From the NCBI GenBank assembly GCA_903632075.3, contig CAHIKZ030003485.1:486501-550500 (forward strand): DNA of 64,000 bases, given 5' to 3'. Of the stretch, positions 44,790-56,249 are shown piece after piece. The notes below the pieces were generated by a model. That model was not told the DNA's origin, searched no databases, and saw nothing but the letters and a program-made list of their open reading frames with translations. Within the stretch, counting starts at the first letter, position 1. Each line of letters opens with the position of its first letter. The translations under genes and the position numbers were made by a program. Origin of the DNA: Acanthosepion pharaonis. Its lineage: Eukaryota; Mollusca; Cephalopoda; Sepiida; Sepiidae.

Positions 44790-45378
44790 CGGAATGATGA
44801 TCGACTTGCCATTGTTCTGTGGATGATAGAGAAAATAATAAAAAAAAAATGCGTCCAATATATATAGGAACTTATTACTTTCACTTGATCATGTTGGAAC
44901 AGTGAGAAAACCATTGTTACATGACGAGCATTGTGAAACATAAAAGGTCAACATCTTTAGAGTGATGAGCTTTAAATGACAAACACGTGTCACCGAAGAG
45001 AAATAATGGTTGTGGTGTTTTCACCAAACACTTGACCTTTTGATGTCGGTTCATTCAAATACCAATGAACATTTCCGACGACTCCTGTAAGCCTTGCACG
45101 TTATCGACAACAGTAATTATTGTTAATCGCAATGTTTTGCCGGCTATTGTTTAACATACATTTATGTATGAAATCTTACAACGGATGAATTGTGTTCATC
45201 CATGTTTGACAGAATATCGATTGTATGATTTCCATACAGAAACTAGACGCGCATAAACACATCCAGAGAATTTCCAACTAGAAATAATTTTAATTTCAAT
45301 GTAAAGAAAATATATTGTTTAAAAATTAGTTGGCGTTTGAGCAGGTGATTTCGTTTTACACATAACATTGAAATTATA
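44790..45378. other. No recognised gene
   Basis: AT-rich, with a run of about ten A at 44840-44849. Short minus frames without motifs. Confidence 0.4.
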
Positions 45379-45379
45379 T

Positions 45380-45380
45380 A

Positions 45381-45457
<77 letters not shown>
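45380..45457. repeat. (TA)n microsatellite
   Basis: About 37 TA units, one of the longest in the window. Confidence 0.95.
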
Positions 45458-45460
<3 letters not shown>

Positions 45461-45656
45461 AATAACATTTCAACTGGTCTTTCAATTTGATTCACATGAA
45501 GATTGGGAACTTGAAATGTTTTTTTACGTCAAAAGAGAAAACATGCAAAAATATGATGCCATTTCATCATTTGATGCTTTTATTTCCATAAATGATAAAC
45601 AATTCTGTATAAGCAGTAAGAAAGATATGCACCGTTTATGGAATTACTGAGAGTTC

Positions 45657-45729
45657 TGTTCAGAAGTGGTGCTTTGTGTTCAGAAGTGGTGCTTTGTGTT
45701 CAGAAGTGGTGCTTTGTGTTCAGAAGTTG
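45657..45729. repeat. 20-bp tandem repeat
   Basis: Unit tgttcagaagtggtgctttg, three exact copies and a partial fourth. Confidence 0.93.
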
Positions 45730-46045
45730 GGTTTAATCTGGAAAGCTGAGAAAGTCCCGGCATGTCTTCAACGCAGTACTTGATTGGCAGCAATATCTCA
45801 TCATTTTACACTCGAAATGACGAGATTTAACCGTAAGTTCTCTGCTGATAGTTTCTTCTGTCGCACTTCTCACTTGTGGAACTCTCTTTAGGCTTCTTGC
45901 TTTTCTTCTCTCTTCCTAATTTTTGTTCTTTTAATGTTCTCGCTTTTTATATTTTTCTTATATACTTTCACATTCAGTAATCCACCCGACGCTTTAATTG
46001 CCCTACTTGGGGTGAAATAATTTTTAAAATGTCACCGATTTTATA
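45730..46045 (+). pseudogene. LINE-J 3'-end scrap
   Basis: A degenerate frame reads SADSFFCRTSHLWNSL at about 45842-45890, matching the LWNSL block of the other LINE-J tails. Eroded 3' UTR follows, ending in gccctacttggggtgaaata at about 45997-46016, similar to 16898-16905. Short and inactive. Confidence 0.6.
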
Positions 46046-46119
46046 ATGTTTCAAGCACTATTTGAAGGCTTGAATTAAAACTTTTCTATCTCTTCGTATA
46101 ATAAATGATATCAAAGAAT

Positions 46120-46250
46120 GATTTAATTTAGAAGTCTGTGAATAAATCCGGAAAGTTTCATTAAATCCAACAATTATTTGATTTTTTCAAGAATTTCCAA
46201 ATCAATGGAAAAATAAACATACTCAAATTTGGCCAACCACTGAAGAAAAA
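46120..46250 (+). repeat. Dispersed repeat family E, copy 2
   Basis: Shares spaced blocks with 26030-26160 (tgaataa-tcc-gaaagtttca, caattatttgat, aaatcaatgga). Confidence 0.5.
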
Positions 46251-46259
46251 ATTAACCAA

Positions 46260-47540
46260 AATTTCGAACGTGCGAGAGAGGATTAAAAATGTAATAAATA
46301 GTAAAAAAGTATTTAATAATAACATAATTATCTAATTAATTAGTTAATAATAACATAATTATTTTGACGATAAAACTTTGTTTTTATCACATTTGACGCC
46401 TTTTTTTATCATGGTATGCTCTTTTGAGGCACCTAAAATAAGCTAAGTTGATATTGGTGTGTGCATTTTTTAAATATATGATTTTATTTCATAAAATGTA
46501 AATTTATAACGTTTAAATGTGTCGTGATATTTTCATTTACTCCTAAGTGTGCAGTTTCTTAAAAACTTTGAGAAACACTGATATAAAGAATTGATTTAAT
46601 TTGACAATCATCAATTGATTAAAATCAAATCAAAGAAGATGTAAGTGAATGTCTACTTTAAACAAACTGTACATCACTCCTAAGGAGATTTAGTACAAAA
46701 TATCAACGAACGAGTTTTTCGAGCATGAGAAATGAACAAAAATTCTTTTTGTGATTCTTTAAAAATCATTTTCCAATTATTATGTAGTAATTGTAGAACT
46801 TATCAGTTTCTTTATACTGCAGTTCATCCAATACACAATCCAATAATCACTCAAAGTAGAGGGTCAGTTACTGTGAAAATGGAGGTGGTAGGAAGTGGAG
46901 ATTATGAGGATAAGGAAGATATATAACGATTAAATTTTTAACTTTAAGAGATTAATATCTTGCTGTTTCAGAATAGCATTTAGACAGGAGTCTTGTTCAA
47001 AGTAGCATTTATTGGGAAAAAGAAATAAGATCCTTTTTAAATTTGGAATACGAAGAAAATGAGGTTAACTCGATTCCGTGGAAGTAGCATCGTTGTAAAG
47101 TTCTGATCTCGATGAACAAATGAATGGAATTCATCTGAATATTTAATGGGAATATCGATAAATGTGATAGACATAAGACGTTTGCGGAAAAGCGAGGTGG
47201 GGGAGGCTTTGGGGTAGAAAATAAGTCACCCTCCCACCACAAGAGAGCTGAAACGATTTTGAATTCTCTCCATTGCTAGAATTGACTCAGCGACTTCAGT
47301 CCAGATATGGCAACAAATACAACATTTTTGGTCTAATCAGACTCTTATAAAGAGAAACCATTCTTGTATTAATAGAATGAACCGGATATTTTTCCAGCAT
47401 CCAATTTATTACTTAACAGCAATAGAAAACCGATCCTCTTTTTTATGAACAATAGAATCTTATTTTAATAAAAGTTTTCATGTATTAATTTTTAAATATA
47501 TTTTTCCAATTATTATTGTCTTTTTTTCTATGTTTTGTAT
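46260..47540. other. No recognised gene
   Basis: AT-rich. A short direct repeat taataacataattat occurs at about 46317 and 46347. The 46732-46926 plus frame (64 codons) has an acidic end but no known motif. Confidence 0.4.
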
Positions 47541-47544
47541 TCCG

Positions 47545-48420
47545 CCAATATGGCGCATCATAATCCTCCACAACTTCTTATTTTTCGTAGCTCTTTGTAA
47601 TTGTTGTCTTTTTATCAACTCTTCCCGTCCATATTCTGTTATCAATTTACACTGCTCTTTACCCAGGTTAATCTCTACTCCCGATCCATGTTTTCAATAT
47701 ATTAAATTCTCCAAGCCTTCTTTCCTCATTGTGTGTTTTTGTTTCTTTCTGACTTTATATATAATTGTCTTTTTTTATTATTCCATTTTCGCTAAAACTT
47801 CCTCGTTGCTTACATCCTCTGTCCACAGAAATGTCAACATCTTTCTATGCTGAACCACACGATCTTTGCCTCTTCATTGGTGAGGATATTGTCCAACATT
47901 CAATGATATACAGAAGGATTAATATTACATGGGAATTCAGCACACTATTCTTTGTTTAATTTCCCTGTTTCTTAATACATTATTTTATCTTTCGCGTTTT
48001 TCAATGCATCATCGAATTTCGGTGCCTTGTTTTCTGTCATTTCTTACAACACTTCCCAAATATTTAAATTTCTGTACTGGCTTGATTTTCACACTTCCAA
48101 TTCACAGCCCCCGCCCACTTTCATTTAATAGAATGTTTATGATGCTCTGAGGTTCTTTTCGTGCCGTCCACACTGTATCTTAATATTGTGCCAACCGATA
48201 ATAAATTTTGTTAGGATCTCCAGCTCTCCTAGAATAACTTCGTTGTAGATATTGAATAAATCCGGTGAGCAGACGCATACTTGTCTTATACCATTTTCTA
48301 TTTAGTATACTTTCTCAGTTCATTCTGAAGAAAAGTGTTTTTGATTAAAAGCGTTGGTTTGTGAATTTGTTAACATAATAATTGTGCGTTCAGTGCCTCG
48401 TTCAGGTAGTGCAGTCTTAG
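47545..48420 (-). pseudogene. LINE-E 3' half, heavily eroded
   Basis: On the minus strand, the C-terminal series can be followed at low identity: a KNKKLW-type end at about 47560-47600, RKEGLE at about 47700-47725, and a VQHRKMLTFL-like block at about 47825-47855. NILTNEEAK lies at about 47865-47895. A central RT-like stretch with many stops runs on to about 48400. The frames on the opposite strand (47530-47853 and neighbours) are shadows. Confidence 0.6.
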
Positions 48421-48424
48421 ACTC

Positions 48425-49240
48425 CGGAGAAACAAATCGAGTAAGAACAAGACGAGTTATCTCCCCTATACATGATCAACGGAAGGAGAATAATCTATCA
48501 CCGTAAATTAAATAAAAAATTCTGCTCCAAATTCCATGAAGACAATTTGAACCTACAAATACCTGAAATCTATTTCAGGTATGAAGACAATAGTTCATAT
48601 GTAAATAATAACTTATTCCATAAATTCACAGAGAACACTACCTGGGAGAGTAAAGTTATCATCGAGGAAAATTCAAACAATACTCAAATGAAAGGAATAC
48701 TATGATTGTTATTCTATATACGATGTTCCTTCAAGACATGGTCGATTTTGTCTCTTCGCAACTTCCTATCAGTCCTGGGTATAAAGATAAACTACATCCG
48801 GCAGCAAGGCGTCTGATTGGGAGATTGGAGATTTTGAGAAGCGTGGTACCACATGTTAATTTCTATTTTCCCAGGTTCAGCCTGATTGGTGTGGTAGCAC
48901 CTGTTAGGGTCCCAGCAATGGGAAAATAGTGCCACCCATGAAATAAAGTCAAAACACAAGGAAACTATAAAAATATATTTTCATAGTAAAAATACCAACA
49001 ATACATTTTATAAAAACTGACCAGAAATGCATTTAAAAGAAATGACTATACATTTTCATATACTAATATTGAACACCTTGCATATATCGAAAAAAAGTCA
49101 AAAAACAATTTCCTATGATTATTCTCATTTCTTGTAAGATTATTTGGTAAAAGAAAATGCAGCTAATTAAAATGAAACCAGGAAAAAAAATGTCATTCCC
49201 TTGAATTAATTATAAAATTTGAATTTTCATATTTAGATTT
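48425..49240. other. No recognised gene
   Basis: Plus frames 48472-48705 and 48702-48929 overlap by one codon. The first is polar and Asn-rich, the second moderately hydrophobic; neither matches a family I know. The block at 48795-48905 weakly resembles 6940-7010, suggesting a dispersed repeat. Confidence 0.35.
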
Positions 49241-49245
49241 TTGTA

Positions 49246-49460
49246 TTAAATAACCCATGTAGCTTTTGATATGCCGTAAAAAACAATTTCCGATCCTTTG
49301 TTGCTTTTAGTAAGGTTTGTCTTTTCACTATCCTTCTCACATTCTGTTCTGTAATCCATAGAAACAAAGTCATTATGTACGTTGCTCGTGGCTCTCCACA
49401 ACTTCCTATTCTTTGTTGTCCTTAGAAAGTTTTGTCTTTTCTCTATCCCTCTCACTCTCT
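49246..49460 (-). pseudogene. LINE-E 3'-terminal piece, internally duplicated
   Basis: The minus frame reads KRQNFLRTTKNRKLWRATSN, the usual end of LINE-E (compare RDRKLWRG or TKDSKLW elsewhere). It continues with VSMDYRTECEKDSEKTNL, which is itself a diverged copy of the preceding VSIDCRTE-RVRGIEKRQNF stretch. The piece therefore already shows one tandem duplication and borders the minisatellite at 49461. Confidence 0.75.
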
Positions 49461-49586
49461 GTTCTGCAATCTATTGACACAAGTTCGTGATTGGGGGGTT
49501 ACTCGCTGTCCCCCCCTCTCTCTCTCTCTCTCTGTTCTGCAATCTATTGACACAAGTTCGTGACGGGGGTTACTCGCTGTTCCCCT

Positions 49587-49637
<51 letters not shown>

Positions 49638-49681
49638 CTGCAATCTATTGACACAAGTTCGTGACGGGGGTTACTCGCTGT

Positions 49682-49733
<52 letters not shown>

Positions 49734-49778
49734 CTGCAATCTATTGACACAAGTTCGTGACGGGGGGTTACTCGCTGT

Positions 49779-49815
<37 letters not shown>

Positions 49816-49866
49816 CTGTTCTGCAATCTATTGACACAAGTTCGTGACGGGGGGTTACTCGCTGTT

Positions 49867-49897
<31 letters not shown>

Positions 49898-49898
49898 C
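49461..49898. repeat. LINE-derived minisatellite with (CT)n linkers, five copies
   Basis: Unit gttctgcaatctattgacac plus aagttcgtga-gggggttact and cgctgt-cccc begins at 49461, 49534, 49635, 49731 and 49818, spaced 73, 101, 96 and 87 bp. A CT run of variable length accounts for the size difference. On the minus strand the unit reads TNLCQ-IAEQ, the LINE-E segment just upstream of KRQNFLR, so the array arose from LINE DNA. The long RERERE frames across it are artefacts. Confidence 0.92.
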
Positions 49899-49899
49899 A

Positions 49900-51040
49900 T
49901 GATTACAGACAGAAAATCCTACGAGCAGAAATACGAGCAGTATGGGAACATTTAGACATGATAATCATGTTTCTCACAAGTCCATAAATACTCCTGGTTT
50001 TTGCTTTTCTTGATCACTGAATCTTTCCAAAATCCTGAAGAATGGATCTTTTTGATCATTTAAAGAGAACATCCTGTGAACAGATTCCAATATTTTTGTT
50101 TTCTTCTGATCTTTAAATCGATTATTTCCTCCATTGATCGATATTTCCATAGGAATTGGCCGCGCCTGCTTGAAATGAAACCTTCTTTCACATTGTACTG
50201 GAATGAAAAATGATTCCTGAGGTATTTTGCCAATCAAAATTCTTCTCGTTTCTAATCTCGTTTTAGAATTGCAATGCTAATCAACTAAAAAACAAGTATA
50301 AATAAACATCAATGTTTTTTTATTTATTTAATCAAACAAAATGAGATCATTTTTGTACAGAAAAAATACTTTGAAAAAAAGAATGAACCGTATGAGAAGT
50401 AAAGTCCTCTTCCCCACCTCCCTAACCCAACTTGACCTTTGCCCTTTTTTCATTTTGCTTTCCTGAAAATATGATTGCAAATGACATGACATGAGGTGAA
50501 GTCTGTTTACTTTTTCTTCTCTCTCATCATTTCTTGCGCATGTCAATTTATGTTTTGCTATTCTTCTTATTCTTTTGAAAGACTTTTTCTCATATGGAAG
50601 CAAACGAGCGTTATGACTTTCGAATCATTCTTATATTCTCTTCTTATATTCTCATTCTTATATTCTCATTCTTATATTCCTACACCCGCATCTTATATTC
50701 TTGCATTCTTATTCTTATATTCTTACATTTACATTGTAAACAAATTTTCTGCTTCTTTTGTAATTACAGATGAAACAAGAAAAAAAAATTCCATGTTTTC
50801 CCGAATGTTGCTTTGAGCATTTCTTTTCTTTTTCAGGATGCAGGGATTGTACGATACATTCGCCAAGAATAACCCATTCATTATAACGTATCATCTGAAA
50901 AGTGGGCTGCGAGAAAAGGAATTGGAAAAGAAAGTCGAAATTTTGAAACAAGGGTTCGACGTTAAATGAACTCCTAAAAACAGCAACTGCAATCCAAGGT
51001 GATTTCTAGGTGCAACTCCGTGGCTCAATGCTTAGAAAGC
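49900..51040. other. No recognised gene; 14-bp tandem region
   Basis: AT-rich. At about 50628-50725 an imperfect tandem of attcttatattctc units (about 14 bp, roughly seven copies) occurs. Minus frames 49974-50237 and 50328-50603 and plus frame 50496-50816 show no recognised motif. Confidence 0.5.
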
Positions 51041-51059
51041 TTGTCTTCTAAAATGACTT

Positions 51060-51590
51060 TTGGTGAATTTTTAAATTTTCATTGCCATATTCACAACGTT
51101 TCGATGGTTGTACGCTCCGGCCTTCTTCAGGTAATTGAATTTTCCAACCGATCCCTTTATTTCGTCCATATTAAATTTTTTTAATATGAGCACTGGTAAA
51201 AAAAAAATTTTGCTGAGACATTAGATTTATAAGTCCCAGATATCCCCAAGGGCACGTGTTCCAGTGGATAAAGACGTTGGTTAGATCCAGTGACTAAACT
51301 CGAAGAGTTGTGAGTTTAATACTAAGCCATAGCAGTGGTGAACCAAAATACTTGGAGATTTACGTTAAAGGGGAATAACTGAGACACCCGGAAGAGGCAT
51401 GGCACGTGAACTAGAACAATAAAGGGTTCGGTTCGAAATTCCAATCATCTGGAGAAGGCCGAAGCGTACAACGGCCAAAACATTGTGAATATCGAAATGA
51501 AGAAGAGGATAAAAGACCGAATAATGTAAATAATGCAAGTAATCATAATACCTTATCTCAGAGATATAGACAGATATTAAACAATCTTCA
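51060..51590. repeat. Foldback family F, longest copy, with tRNA-like insert
   Basis: The left arm (about 51068-51160: ttgccatattcacaacgttt, ctccggccttcttcaggt) is inverted at about 51430-51512 (atctggagaaggccgaagcg, cattgtgaatat). In between, on the plus strand at about 51253-51325, gtgttccagtggataaagac and gagttgtgagtttaatac form a tRNA-like A and B box arrangement, the same as in the 20.6 kb copy but inverted relative to it. A tail (gaccgaataatgtaaata, ctcagagatatagac) also recurs. Confidence 0.75.
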
Positions 51591-51599
51591 AACAATATA

Positions 51600-52485
51600 T
51601 ATTACTACTCGCTGTCTATATAGACCGCTTGTGGAAATTGGAAAGTAAGGAAAGATTGAAACCGGCGCGCTTCCATTTTCTTAGGTGACGCTTAATGTTT
51701 TAGTTTATTTAAGTCATGACTTTATTTTTACTATTTATTTATTATGCATTTATTATTATATTTACTTACAAATCACGACAGCTATTAGAAAAATGTGTTT
51801 AAATATACTTTAATGTTTAATTTTTTTTTTTCAGTTTTATTATTCTTTATATAATAAGCATTATAACAACACAAATAGTTATATAGCGAAAAAAAGAATT
51901 TTTGACAATATACATATATATTTTAGATGTATTTATGGTTATTTCTTAACTTTTATCAAAAACAACATTCTTGTACATGTAGTTATGGATAATATTATAC
52001 ATTAATTACTATTTTTTTAATTAATAACAATTTGTGCTCAGTTGTTGACATTAGTAGCTTTCTGCTGATGTGTTAAAATTTGGGGATAATGCAATAATTA
52101 AAATTTAAATTTTATCTCTCTGTCGCGATGTGCAAAAACAAAATGGCGGAGATAAAACAATACTCCGACAGAAAACAAAAAAAAATTAATAATAAAGAAA
52201 CAGATAAAAATAAACAAAGCAACAAAAAACAGAAATAATAATGCAATAATTTCAATATCGCGATTTGTAAAGTTTCATTATTTTATCTATTTCATTTATT
52301 TATTCTTTATTTTTTGTATATTTTCTTCGGTTTTAAATCTTTTTGTGTTTGAAATAAATTTTATAAAATTTATATTATGCGATGTTATTTAGTTTTTTTT
52401 TTATAGCGATACCGTTGTAGGTAGCGTAATAAGAATTCGTTTTTGTATCTACATTTGGAAAAGAGCATTAAACTTTTGTTTAGGA
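51600..52485. other. No recognised gene
   Basis: Very AT-rich with TTTATT and AATAAT runs. No long frames. Confidence 0.45.
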
Positions 52486-52489
52486 ATTC

Positions 52490-53480
52490 ATGGAAAGGTG
52501 ATTGCTATTTTCTCTTTTACTTATGTCCCAGAATTTTCAGCGCCCTCTTCTGTTTGTTGGTAACAAATTCCATGTAATTCTTATTCTTCAAACTCTTTCA
52601 TTTTATTAGATAAGTTCTCCATGATACTCTTAACACATGTCTGTAGATGCCGCGTTTGAAGTCTTTCTTTTTTTTATTTGTGACGAATTTGAGCATCATA
52701 CACTGTCATATAGGAGATTAGATAACAATTCAACATGTCGTGCCTAATGTTATATTTCCATCCTTTAGTACCTTACTTAGTTTCTAAAAAACATCTTACG
52801 CTGTCACTAAGCGTTTTTCAGAGTTTTATACCCTGCTTTTCGTCACTTGTTACTATCCCTACTCAGAGACTTCAATTCTCATTCCTGTTTGAATTTGACA
52901 TTCGCCTTTTACCAACAGACATACAATCAGTTTTCTTACAGTTTATGAATCTATCTTTCTTCCCAATTTAATCAGTTATCTTGTCTAATAGTTTTCAATT
53001 TTTCTTTTTAACCTGTCATCAGCAATATTGTTTTCGTAACGGTTATTGTTAAATTTATTTACGCTGAGGATTTAGGTATTTCATTCCAGTTGCGTGTACT
53101 GACAATCTTCTGATTATAGATGTTCTTGGTCTGTGACCTAACTATATTTTTTCTTTCTTTATTTGTCTGTTCATTAGTCGCTTAATTATAAGTTTTATGT
53201 ATTTCATCAAGTTAATTGTTCAACGGGATCTCGCATTGATTCACGCCTGATTTCTTTGGCAACGTTATAAAAATTGATTTATTGAAATCCCCCTCTATTT
53301 CGCCACTGTCGTATATTTCGTTTATTAACTCGGCTATCATATCAATCCCCAAATGGCCTAAAGATGTCAGTATGCCTATTACAGTCTCTTCCGCTTCTAC
53401 TGCTTCGATCTTCTTCCTCTTGGTCAGTGTTGACCTAACTTCAAATTAATGTTATTAATGGTCCTTTCATGTTTCCAGAG
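52490..53480 (-). pseudogene. LINE-E N-terminal RT part
   Basis: On the minus strand, from about 53435 downward, the sequence reads IEAVEAEETVIGILTSLGHL, GIDMIAELINEIYDSGEIEG, FNKSIFITLPKKSGVNQCEI and INLMKYI-KLIIKRLMNR (about 53200-53435). This is the start of the RT domain of endonuclease/RT LINEs (GxDxIPAEL, FxKSxFIxLPKK, RTISLM). Further down the frames decay and can be followed only roughly to about 52500. The upstream endonuclease is absent, as the 5S/SINE composite begins at 53557. Confidence 0.72.
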
Positions 53481-53556
53481 ATTGCAATTTCACTCATCTG
53501 TTGTTCTATAGACACATTCCACTGATTGAGTAACTTTCTGTTTTCATTATCATCGG

Positions 53557-53669
53557 GATTACGGCCATATCGCGTTGAAATAACCGTGCGATCAGAGCAA
53601 TTAAGCAAATGTCGAACCTGATCAGTACGTAGATGGGTGATAGCTGGGAATATCAGACACTGTACGCTT
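53557..53669 (+). pseudogene. 5S rRNA-like copy, nearly full length
   Basis: 113 bases collinear with metazoan 5S rRNA (about 120). The start is gattacggccatat-cgttga, then gatcagagcaattaagcaaa (box A region), then cctgatcagtac-tagatggg (intermediate element and box C region), and the end is gggaatatcagacactgtac. Substitutions at many conserved sites, such as gatagctggg for gaccgcctggg, and a short deletion after the first third make a working rRNA unlikely. It joins the tRNA-like SINE at 53670 after a three-base spacer. Confidence 0.8.
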
Positions 53670-53845
53670 GGAGCTGTTGGTAGTGTAATGGATAACGACT
53701 TTGAACTGGAAGAGAACCGAGTTCTGATTCCAGTCGGGTTTGTTATATTCACTTATGTGCACATCTCTTGGAAAAGGTATGAATCAACCTATTCTCCTCC
53801 AGCTATGGATTAACTAGTAGGACTTGTATCAGTTAATTATTATCA
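53670..53845 (+). repeat. tRNA-derived SINE directly after the 5S-like unit
   Basis: tRNA-like head at about 53673-53745: gttggtagtgtaatggataa (box A-like) and cgagttctgattccagtcgg (box B-like). Body blocks follow: gttatattcacttatgtgca, cttggaaaaggtatgaatc and agctatgg. The same head is found on the minus strand at 33042. The copy is truncated before the tatagccttgg block. Confidence 0.8.
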
Positions 53846-55250
53846 ATCGCCAAAAAAAAAAACGCTTTCGATTTAAAACTATTTTCTGCCATTAAATAAT
53901 CTGCAGAGCTTGATAATCCGCAAACAAATCAATCAAAAATTCATTATCATCGATCCCTCTTTAGATTTTATACATCCTGCCAAAAAGCGCATCTTGTGCG
54001 TGCGCACTACGTCTTTGTTCCTTAGTTTCTCGATCTCTGCATATTTCCCATTCCCATGTTCCATATTTGCTTAACTTGCCTCTCATTTCTAATGTTATTG
54101 CTTAACCTCCTATATTCTGTGAGATATTGTCTGCTTTCATTCTTTCCTTAAATCGAGAATTTCAACTGTTATTCACCTTTTTTCTGCTATTCTTCACTTG
54201 CAATAATTTCTGTTGTCACTGGTCCTTCCCTTTGAGTTCTTGACTTGTTCGAAAAACTTTTAAATTCCTTCTTATCTGTTGGCTTCCAAATTAAATCGCG
54301 CTGAAATTGTTTAAACTGCAGTTCATGCATCGCATTTAGTTTATTTTATTTTTTGCAATTTTTGGTTTTCATCTAATTTGGAATTGTCGCTTGGCTTTGT
54401 TTTTGAGTAAAAAGCTAAGATAAAAATATGCATTTGTAAAATGAAGACAATTAAAAAAAGAATGGAATATTTCCGTCAAGTTGATTCGTTTCATTTCTAC
54501 AAATGGAGAATAATCAATGGGAAACTCTTCTACTTAGATATCAATAAGGATTAACATTTTATTTGTAGCTTTTGACATTTCGTAAGACGAGGCTGTAGAA
54601 TGCCAGGACATTTATTTCCTTTCTGATAAAACAAATAACTTTGTCCAGTGTCTGGATATTACAAAGAATATATTGAGTTTAGCAGGAAAAATCGCCACAT
54701 ATATAAGAAAATGGCGACATATATCAGAAAAGAAAGAGAAAGAAAGTGCAAAGTGAGGAAAAACAGAGGGAAAAGAGAAGACTGATACAAAAGAGAGCAA
54801 ACAAGGAAGAGGAAAAAGACTGTGGGAAAAGAAAAGAATAATAAGTGCTATACATGAAAAAAGAAATAAAGAAAAAGACAAGGCATTAATTAAATCATCT
54901 GCATAGATGTGATATTTTTGGACTTTTTTGCATTAGATCAAAATGTAAACAAAAGGGGAAACCCAACGTGAGAGTTGCATAATGGGGACATCGTAATCAA
55001 GAAAGAAAACTTCACTCTTTGAGCGTTAGATGATGGAAAGTGAAACGGGAAGATGTTATTGGAAACAACAATTTCGTCATAGATGAAGACAAATAACTTG
55101 AAGCGGCAAAGATGTTGTTCTGCTGAAGAAATTTGAGAAATACCATGAAGAGATTTTGAGAAACGAGTAACTTTTAAGAATAACAACAATATGGTACTGC
55201 TCTCAATCAGACAGCTAACATTTGAGATCACTAATTAAACTATTTACATT
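53846..55250. other. No recognised gene
   Basis: AT-rich sequence, purine-rich at 54710-54880. Minus frames 54612-54881 (Phe/Ser-rich, low complexity) and 54938-55231 (97 codons) carry no recognised motif. Confidence 0.4.
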
Positions 55251-55254
55251 ATTT

Positions 55255-55545
55255 GGGCTGTTGTCTTCAAATTTATTGCCATATTCACGACGTTTCGTTC
55301 ATTTACGCTTTGGCCTTCTTCAAGTGATAGTTCTTGGAATTTCGAACCGAACTCTTTAGTCTACGGGGGATAGGTTGTTCTAATTCCATGTACTACGCTT
55401 TTGGATGAAGAAAGTCGGTGCGTACAACGGCCGAAACATCGTGAATATGGCAGTAAATATGAGGACAACATTCCGAATAATATAAATAGTGCAAATAGTT
55501 AAAATAACTCATCTCAGAAATATAGATATTTGAGGACGAAGGCTT
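55255..55545. repeat. Foldback family F, short copy
   Basis: The left arm (about 55273-55353: tattgccatattcacgacgt, ggccttcttcaagtg, aatttcgaaccgaa) is inverted at 55405-55470 (gatgaagaaagtcgg, caacggccgaaacatcgtga). It has the same tail as other copies (ccgaataatataaatag, ctcatctcagaaatatag). The spacer is only about 50 bp and lacks the tRNA-like part. Confidence 0.78.
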
Positions 55546-55724
55546 GAAGAATTTGATACACACAAATCATACAGAAGGCAAATAAAGCAATGAGAGGCTT
55601 ACTTGACAAGTTTCAATGGCTGGATAAAGGAACAATAAATATAAAGTGAAAATTAGTGAAATCTCGAAAAAAAAATGAGAGGAAGTCGTAGAAAGATATA
55701 ATTGATCACAATCTGAATATAGCA

Positions 55725-55753
55725 GAGAGAGAGCCAGAGAGAGAGAGAGAGAG

Positions 55754-55805
<52 letters not shown>
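55725..55805. repeat. (GA)n-(GT)n microsatellite
   Basis: GA with one GCCA interruption, then GT to 55804. Confidence 0.95.
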
Positions 55806-55807
<2 letters not shown>

Positions 55808-55989
55808 CGTTAGAAAACCGACTTATCCTGGCATAATGTTTACTTTCTGGCAAGTGAAATCATAATGCGGACATAATGCAATTTATCAATGTAAGAGACT
55901 CAAAAACACCACATTTGCCTTTTAACTGAATGAACTTTTCAAATTTAACATTTTTACTTCCTGGTTTTATTTTTCAAATTCAGCACAAG

Positions 55990-56170
55990 TTTACACACAC
56001 ACATACACATACACACACACACACATACACATACACACACACACATATAATAAAGAAATGCCAAATACTTTCCTTTTGTACTTTTGGGGCCTAAGTATGT
56101 CGACCACCCACTCTCCCAACACACTTTGTGGGTGTATTTGTATGTAACTTTTTACAAATCTTCCCCAGAT

Positions 56171-56240
<70 letters not shown>
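55990..56240. repeat. CA-rich microsatellites
   Basis: ACAC/ATAC array at 55992-56047 and a pure CA run of about 34 units at 56171-56239. Confidence 0.95.
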
Positions 56241-56242
<2 letters not shown>

Positions 56243-56249
56243 GCGAGTA

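Noticed and set aside
49461..49898. CRISPR-like array
   Set aside because: Spacing is variable, the 'spacers' are CT repeats, the unit is LINE-derived, and the genome is eukaryotic in character.
49544..49900. 118-codon frame rich in RE repeats
   Set aside because: It is a read-through of the LINE-derived minisatellite and its (CT)n linkers, in several equivalent frames on both strands.
53557..53669. Functional 5S rRNA gene
   Set aside because: Several conserved positions of the internal promoter and stems are changed, the length is short, and no T-run terminator follows the 3' end.
53441..53752. 103-codon minus frame
   Set aside because: Antisense read of the 5S-like unit and SINE head; NPTGIRTRFS is the typical antisense of a tRNA box B.
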